DNA of 64,000 nucleotides from Candidatus Allochristensenella caecavium (GTDB lineage Bacteria > Bacillota > Clostridia > Christensenellales > QAND01). Below, in pieces: positions 59,740-64,000 of the stretch. Position 1 is the first letter of the stretch; each line of letters starts with the position of its first letter. Position numbers and translations under genes: made by a program. The stretch covers positions 62,001 through 126,000 of the forward strand of contig CAJFOS010000011.1 in assembly GCA_904397865.1 (NCBI GenBank). Direction: 5' to 3'. The notes under the pieces were generated by a model. That model was not told the origin of the DNA and did not search any database. It saw nothing but the letters and a program-made list of their open reading frames with translations.

Positions 59740-60240
59740 TTGTCCACTTCCTCCGAAAATCCGCGCGCGGCGCTGACCGCTTATATACAACAAAATCAGG
59801 CTTCGTTGTATCGGTTGGCCTTCCGCTATCTCGGCCGGGAAGCCGACGCGCTCGATGCCGTACAGGAAGCAATTGTCCGCGCGTTTGATAAACTGCATAC
59901 GCTGCGGGAACCCGCCTACCTGCGCACTTGGTTTACACGCATCCTCATCAACGAATGCCTGGCCATCCTCCGGCGGCGCAAACGGGTGCAACCCGATGCC
60001 AACGTGCCGAATGAAACGCTCTTCACGCACGACCCGGACCAGGCGGATGCCTGGGCGCTCAACCAGGCGGTGGACGCATTACCCGTCAAATATCGGAGCG
60101 TCATCCTGCTGCGCTATTTTGAAGACATGAAAATCGAAGAAGTCGCACAGACGCTTCATTGGAATCTCAACACCACCAAATCACGCTTGTATAAGGCGCT
60201 TGCTTTATTAAAAACCAGCGTGGGAAAGGAGTGGGAATAA
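59740..60240 (+). CDS. ECF RNA polymerase sigma factor (SigV-like)
   Basis: A 166-residue ECF sigma factor. Region 2 reads LYRLAFRYLGREADALDAVQEAIVRAFDKL, quoted here as YRLAFRYLGREADALDAVQE. Region 4 is LPVKYRSVILLRYFEDMKIE then EVAQTLHWNLNTTKSRLYKA, the DNA-recognition helix for -35. A TTG start at 59740 after AAAGGTT is chosen because no suitable ATG precedes region 2. The membrane anti-sigma follows directly, with stop and ATG adjacent. By its partner it most resembles lysozyme-responsive SigV. Confidence 0.9.
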   Translation: MSTSSENPRAALTAYIQQNQASLYRLAFRYLGREADALDAVQEAIVRAFDKLHTLREPAYLRTWFTRILINECLAILRRRKRVQPDANVPNETLFTHDPDQADAWALNQAVDALPVKYRSVILLRYFEDMKIEEVAQTLHWNLNTTKSRLYKALALLKTSVGKEWE

Positions 60241-61134
60241 ATGAACCTTTGGGAACAAGCTCGCAGGCTTCATGACCGGATTCCCGTACCGCAGGCGCTG
60301 GAAAGCCGCGTGCAAAGCGCATTTTCCCAGGCCCAGTATGCCGAGGCTGGCGCCGGCTGCGGCGCCGTGCGGCGGCGAAGTTGGGCCAGGGCCATAACAT
60401 ACGTGACAGCGGGTGTCTGCACCATGTTCGTCCTCCTGCTCAACGTCAGCGCACCGTTTGCCTCTGCGCTGCAGGATGTGCCCGTTCTCGGCGATGTCGC
60501 GCGCGTTTTCACCTTCCGTTCGTATGAAGAACAAACGGATGCCTACGCGCTCAAGGTGAACATTCCTGCGATTGAAAACAGCGGCAATTCCGCCTTGGAA
60601 GACCGCATCAATCTGGAAATTCGCCAAAAAATCCAAGACGTCGTCCAGCAATCCGAACAGCGCGCCCAAGCGTATCAACAAGCATATCTGGCTACCGGGG
60701 GCGACCCGGATGAAATGTTCCGTATGGAAATTGATGTTGACTATACCATCAAATGTTCCTCCGGTTCCATTCTTTCATTTGTCATCACAAGCAGTGAATC
60801 GCAAGGCTATTATTTTTCTGAGCAGTTCACCTATAATATCGACCTGCAAACCGGCAAAGACATCACCCTCGCGCAATTGTTCGGCCCGCAATACAAGGAC
60901 ATTATCAATCAGTCCATATATGAACAGATTGCGAAACGCATGCAGGAAAACCAGGACTATCACTACTTTATCGGGCCGGATGATGCAGGGTTCCAGGGCA
61001 TCGCAGATGACCAATCCTTTTATATTAATGACCGGCAGAATGTCGTGATTGTTTTTGAAAAATATGCCATTGCTCCCGGGTTTATGGGCATCCAGGAATT
61101 TGAGATTCCGACGCCGCACCCCATTTCCTTTTAA
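60241..61134 (+). CDS. rsiV: RsiV-like anti-sigma factor with DUF3298 domain
   Basis: A 297-residue type II membrane protein. A short cytoplasmic part (1-47), which holds the sigma factor, precedes a TM helix (about 50-72) and an extracellular domain containing DUF4163/DUF3298-like elements (IDLQTGKDITLAQLFG, NQSIYEQIAKRM, IVFEKYAIAPGFMG). In RsiV this domain binds lysozyme, triggering signal-peptidase cleavage and release of SigV. The same mechanism is likely here but not proven. The following terminator separates it from the Bce-type genes. Confidence 0.87.
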   Translation: MNLWEQARRLHDRIPVPQALESRVQSAFSQAQYAEAGAGCGAVRRRSWARAITYVTAGVCTMFVLLLNVSAPFASALQDVPVLGDVARVFTFRSYEEQTDAYALKVNIPAIENSGNSALEDRINLEIRQKIQDVVQQSEQRAQAYQQAYLATGGDPDEMFRMEIDVDYTIKCSSGSILSFVITSSESQGYYFSEQFTYNIDLQTGKDITLAQLFGPQYKDIINQSIYEQIAKRMQENQDYHYFIGPDDAGFQGIADDQSFYINDRQNVVIVFEKYAIAPGFMGIQEFEIPTPHPISF

Positions 61135-61147
61135 GCACACACGCCTA

Positions 61148-61174
61148 CAGCCGGCCTTCCGGCTGTTTTTATTT
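61148..61174 (+). terminator. Terminator of the sigma/anti-sigma operon
   Basis: CAGCCGG-CCTT-CCGGCTG hairpin followed by T5AT3. Confidence 0.93.
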
Positions 61175-61248
61175 GCCCGCAAGCGCCTGTTTCGTTTATA
61201 ATGGCAAAAAATACGCCGTCCATGATGCCGGGAAAGGAGCTGTCGCCC

Positions 61249-61914
61249 TTGCAGATTATGATTATCGAAGACAACGCCAAAATACGCCAGGAGCTTTGCT
61301 CTTTTCTGACACGCTATGGCTATACAACCTGTGCGCCGGACACATTTGAACACGTTGTGGACGATATCCTGGCCCAAAAACCGGATTTGCTGCTGTTGGA
61401 TTTGGCTTTGCCCGTTTACGATGGATTTTATATCTGTCGGGAGATACGCAAATCCTCTTCCATGCCCATCTTAATCGTTACCAGCAAGGATACCGAAATG
61501 GATGAACTGATGAGTCTGAACGTCGGTGCGGATGATTTTATCACCAAGCCCTATAACACGCAGATTCTGCTGGCACGCATTGCCGCGCTGCTTAAAAGGG
61601 CTGGCGGCGCTACCGCCAGCGACCGGCTGGTCTGCGGCGATTTTGCGCTCAACCTCTCCGCCTGCGCGGTAGAATACGACGGCAAATCGCTGGAACTGAC
61701 CACCAACGAACAGAAGATTTTGCATTGCCTGATTCAACACAAGGGCGCCGTCGTCAGCCGCGACGCCTTGATGAACCATCTGTGGAACAGCAATTTGTTC
61801 GTCGATGAAAACACGCTCAACGTCAACATCAACCGCTTGCGCAAAAAACTGGAAAGCATCGGCCTTGTCGATAGAATCCAGACCAAGCGGGGACAAGGAT
61901 ACCGCATCCCATGA
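61249..61914 (+). CDS. Bce-type OmpR-family response regulator
   Basis: A 221-residue response regulator with phosphoacceptor D51 (LLLLDLALP), the DDFITKPY lysine motif and an OmpR/PhoB winged helix (NEQKILHCLIQHKGAVVSRD, then NTLNVNINRLRKKLESIG). The TTG at 61249 is chosen because GGAAAGGAG lies ~10 nt upstream. Adjacent genes show it belongs to a BceRS-AB peptide-antibiotic sensing and detoxification module. Its likely target is the direct repeat at 62996-63014. Confidence 0.92.
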   Translation: MQIMIIEDNAKIRQELCSFLTRYGYTTCAPDTFEHVVDDILAQKPDLLLLDLALPVYDGFYICREIRKSSSMPILIVTSKDTEMDELMSLNVGADDFITKPYNTQILLARIAALLKRAGGATASDRLVCGDFALNLSACAVEYDGKSLELTTNEQKILHCLIQHKGAVVSRDALMNHLWNSNLFVDENTLNVNINRLRKKLESIGLVDRIQTKRGQGYRIP

Positions 61915-62936
61915 GATTTTCCGCTTATCTGGCTGATAAAGCCCTGTTTTTGCTATGTTCGGTTCTATTTTGGCTCCTCTTTTGCTTTTTCCTGATGGTG
62001 CTGGGCCTGGGTCTACCGCTGCTGGCGCTCATCTCCGTGCTGTACATACTCAGCGTAGGCATTCCGCTCTGTATCGATTACCTGCGGCGCCGCCGGTTCT
62101 ACCACCAGGCAGAACAAACTATGGACCAGCTGGAAAACAAAAATCTGCTGACTGAACTGATTCGCCGCCCCGGCTTTGCCGAAGGGCAGCTGTTCTACGA
62201 CCTGATGCGTGATGCAAACAAAAACATGCTTGAACAAATCAACGTCTATCGGTATCGTCAGCAGGATTATCGGGAATATATTGAGATGTGGGTCCATGAA
62301 ATCAAAACACCGATTGCCTCCGCCAAGCTGACGGCTGAAAACCACCCCAGCCCCGCCTCCGACAGCATCATGGAGGATTTGGATGCCATCGAGCGTTTTG
62401 TCGAACAAGCCCTGTACGTCTCCCGCAGCGACAGCGTGGAAAAGGACTACCTTTTACGCAAAGTCCAGCTGGATGAAACCGTGTTTGCCGCGGTGCGCCG
62501 GTATGCCAAGCTATGCATTGCCCGCCGCATTACCGTGCAGACCGAACATCTTGACGGCACCGTCTATACCGATGGGAAATGGCTGGAATTCATTCTAGGT
62601 CAGATTCTCATCAATGCCATCCAATATGCTCCTCCTGAACATGGCTGCATCCGCATTCGGGCCCGCTGGCATACGGATTGCGCCACCCTGTCCATTGCAG
62701 ACAACGGCACCGGCATCCAGGCGCAGGATTTACCCCGTTTGTTTGAAAAGGGGGTTACCGGCCAAAATGGCCGCCGCCAAAACAAAAAGGCCACGGGTAT
62801 GGGCCTGTACCTGTGCAAGACGCTCTGCGATAAACTCGGCCATGGGCTCCAGGTGCATTCCATCTGGGGCAAAGGCACGGAAGTGTGCATCACCTTCCCG
62901 CTCAGTTCCATGACCGGGCAGCTCTTTTCCTCGTAA
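61911..62936 (+). CDS. Bce-type intramembrane-sensing histidine kinase
   Basis: A 341-residue kinase with two closely spaced TM helices (about 10-32 and 36-58) and almost no extracytoplasmic loop. The dimerisation/phosphoacceptor part is EMWVHEIKTPIAS (conserved His), followed by an HATPase domain (GQILINAIQYAP, ADNGTGI, ATGMGLYLCK). Such kinases receive their signal from the BceAB transporter rather than directly. The ATG overlaps the response regulator stop by 4 nt. Confidence 0.94.
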   Translation: MRFSAYLADKALFLLCSVLFWLLFCFFLMVLGLGLPLLALISVLYILSVGIPLCIDYLRRRRFYHQAEQTMDQLENKNLLTELIRRPGFAEGQLFYDLMRDANKNMLEQINVYRYRQQDYREYIEMWVHEIKTPIASAKLTAENHPSPASDSIMEDLDAIERFVEQALYVSRSDSVEKDYLLRKVQLDETVFAAVRRYAKLCIARRITVQTEHLDGTVYTDGKWLEFILGQILINAIQYAPPEHGCIRIRARWHTDCATLSIADNGTGIQAQDLPRLFEKGVTGQNGRRQNKKATGMGLYLCKTLCDKLGHGLQVHSIWGKGTEVCITFPLSSMTGQLFSS

Positions 62937-62952
62937 TCCCCCGGTCGTATGT

Positions 62953-62981
62953 GCGCGATGGTATGTTCCATCGCGCTTTTT
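62953..62981 (+). terminator. Terminator between bceS-like and bceA-like genes
   Basis: GCGCGATGG/CCATCGCGC hairpin with a 6-nt loop and T5. It implies that the transporter genes have their own promoter. Confidence 0.88.
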
Positions 62982-62987
62982 CACATC

Positions 62988-63014
62988 TTACAAAACTGTA
63001 AGCTGTCTGTAAGG
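62988..63014 (+). promoter_or_regulatory. Candidate BceR-type binding site
   Basis: The palindrome TTACA-AAAC-TGTAA (62988-63001) is followed by a second TGTAAGG; CTGTAAG at 62996 and 63007 are direct repeats 11 bp apart. Immediately upstream of the ABC transporter genes, this fits an OmpR-family activator site. Confidence 0.6.
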
Positions 63015-63079
63015 AAAATCCATGGCAACTCGTTTGCCGTTGCCGTATGCTTGTATCCAACAGGAGGATTGATTCTTTG

Positions 63080-63847
63080 ATGAGTACGCTTTTAAAAGTC
63101 CAACAGGCGGAAAAGCTTTACGGCACCCGCAATAACGTCACCAAAGCCCTGGATAACGTCTCATTCTATGTCAATGAAGGCGAGTTTCTGGGCATTATGG
63201 GCCCATCCGGCAGCGGCAAAACCACGCTGCTGAATTGTATTTCCACCATCGATACGCTCACCAGCGGCCATATCTATATCGCCGGGCAGGATGTCACCGC
63301 GCTCAAAGGGGCACAGTTGAGCAAGTTCCGCCGTGAACAGCTGGGGTTCATCTTTCAGGATTTCAACCTCATCGACACACTCACTGCGTATGAAAACATC
63401 GCCCTGGCGCTGAGCATCTGCGGCGTGGGCCATCGGGAAATCCGCACCCAAATCGATATCCTTTCGCAGACGCTGGAAATCCAGGACGTGCTGCAAAAAT
63501 ACCCCACCGAAATGTCCGGCGGCCAGCGGCAGCGCGTCGCAGCAGCGCGCGCCATCATCACCAAGCCTTCGCTCATCCTGGCCGATGAACCCACCGGCGC
63601 GCTGGATTCCAAGGCGTCCCGCGTGCTGCTGGAAAACTTCGTCAACATGAACCAGCGCCTGCACGCTACGCTGCTTATGGTCACCCACGACGCCTTTGCC
63701 GCCAGCTACTGCAGCCGCATTCTATTCCTGCGCGATGGCAAGATTTTTCTCGAACTTCTGCGCGGCGATATGAATCGCAAACAGTTTTTCGCCAAAATCA
63801 TCGAAGTCGTTACACTCATGGGAGGAGATGTCGCGGATGCTGTGTAA
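63080..63847 (+). CDS. Bce-type ABC transporter, ATPase subunit
   Basis: A 255-residue ATPase of the BceA/MacB-like family. Walker A is GPSGSGKTT (about 40-48), Q-loop FQDFNLIDTLTA, signature MSGGQRQR, Walker B SLILADEPTGALDS and switch THDAFAAS. The DEPTGALD context is typical of this family. The ATG at 63080 follows AGGAGGATTGATTCTTTG with a long spacing, and TTG at 63077 is an alternative. The permease gene overlaps its stop by 11 nt. Likely role: sensing and relieving cell-wall-targeting peptide antibiotics. Confidence 0.92.
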   Translation: MSTLLKVQQAEKLYGTRNNVTKALDNVSFYVNEGEFLGIMGPSGSGKTTLLNCISTIDTLTSGHIYIAGQDVTALKGAQLSKFRREQLGFIFQDFNLIDTLTAYENIALALSICGVGHREIRTQIDILSQTLEIQDVLQKYPTEMSGGQRQRVAAARAIITKPSLILADEPTGALDSKASRVLLENFVNMNQRLHATLLMVTHDAFAASYCSRILFLRDGKIFLELLRGDMNRKQFFAKIIEVVTLMGGDVADAV

Positions 63848-64000
63848 ACTCGCCTTTCGCAACGTCCGCAAAAGCATCGGGGACTATGCTGTTTATTTCC
63901 TGACGCTGACGTTCGGCATCATCGTCTTTTATACCTTTAACTCCATCGATGCCCAGCAGGCCATGATGGACCTCTCCGCTTCGCAGAACATGAACGCACA
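63837..64000 (+). CDS. Bce-type ABC transporter permease (N-terminal fragment, cut by window edge)
   Basis: 54 complete codons before the window ends. The start, MLCKLAFRNVRKSIGDYAVY then FLTLTFGIIVFYTFNS, is typical of BceB/FtsX-family permeases: a basic cytoplasmic helix followed by the first TM. It begins at ATG 63837, 11 nt inside the ATPase gene, after GGAGG. A second in-frame ATG at 63828 is too close to that site. The remaining ~600 residues, including the large extracellular domain, lie outside. Confidence 0.88.
   Translation, partial: MLCKLAFRNVRKSIGDYAVYFLTLTFGIIVFYTFNSIDAQQAMMDLSASQNMNA

Overview
The window is a gene-dense, moderately GC-rich chromosomal segment from a low-to-mid-GC Gram-positive bacterium, most likely an anaerobic Clostridia-type member of the Bacillota. 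The evidence is strong AGGAGG-type ribosome binding sites, frequent TTG/GTG starts, Bce-type two-component and ABC genes, a SigV/RsiV-type pair, CsoR, WYL, DUF815, DUF4358 and DUF368 proteins, a lone [FeFe]-hydrogenase-like protein, and no respiratory or outer-membrane genes. I cannot place it to genus. No rRNA, tRNA, CRISPR array, insertion sequence or prophage was seen. Most transcription units end in clear hairpin plus U-run terminators, many of them bidirectional.

Layout. 1-3.6 kb: clpB (runs off the left edge) behind a ribbon-helix-helix protein gene, then a TetR regulator. 3.9-5.7 kb: a glycosyltransferase fused to a PlsC-type acyltransferase. 6-9.7 kb: an [FeFe]-hydrogenase-like protein, then nicotinamidase and glutamine-dependent NAD synthetase. 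9.9-17 kb: three regulator/effector modules, each with a visible candidate operator: an RND pump with its TetR, HxlR with a flavin-binding-type protein, and MerR with a MATE pump (19-bp promoter spacer). 17-19.2 kb: FemX-type ligase divergent from a membrane-anchored VanX-like D,D-dipeptidase. 19.2-24 kb: a PhoB-type two-component system with two tandem paralogous lipoproteins. 24-28.2 kb: WYL regulator, DUF815 ATPase behind a long leader, a lipoprotein, a Nudix ADP-ribose hydrolase and a tiny membrane protein. 28.3-32.4 kb: DinB, sirtuin, a regulated O-acetylhomoserine sulfhydrylase with a candidate leader peptide, and an isochorismatase-like hydrolase. 32.6-35.5 kb: a copper operon (CopA fused in frame to a CopZ domain, then CsoR). 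35.7-43.4 kb: LysR, a heterodimeric ABC exporter, and ppx-ppk behind a candidate Pho box. 43.5-52.8 kb: a lone resolvase, ExoA, a B12-binding radical SAM protein, FUSC, DUF89, a gene-poor stretch, YqxD, an ArsC/Spx-like protein, an iron alcohol dehydrogenase, DUF368 and a ketopantoate-reductase-like protein. 53-58.2 kb: a polar amino-acid ABC importer, a second MATE pump and CorA. 58.4-64 kb: an SGNH hydrolase, a DUF4358 lipoprotein, an ECF sigma/RsiV pair and a BceRSAB-type system cut by the right edge.

The most striking observation is the amino-acid importer's binding protein (54464-55315). Its sequence is circularly permuted: the segment that normally ends a type-2 periplasmic binding protein sits directly after the lipobox, ahead of the normal beginning, and the protein stops where that segment would normally start. 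Other notable points are the glycosyltransferase-PlsC fusion, a complete internal ribosome binding site and start inside copA that could release a free CopZ, an unusual Gln-rich coiled-coil insertion in the RND pump, and several operators readable straight from the sequence.

Two themes recur. One is envelope maintenance and defence: drug efflux, FemX, VanX-like, SigV/RsiV, Bce, SGNH, DUF368 and the glycolipid enzyme. The other is NAD turnover: NAD synthetase, nicotinamidase, sirtuin and ADP-ribose pyrophosphatase.
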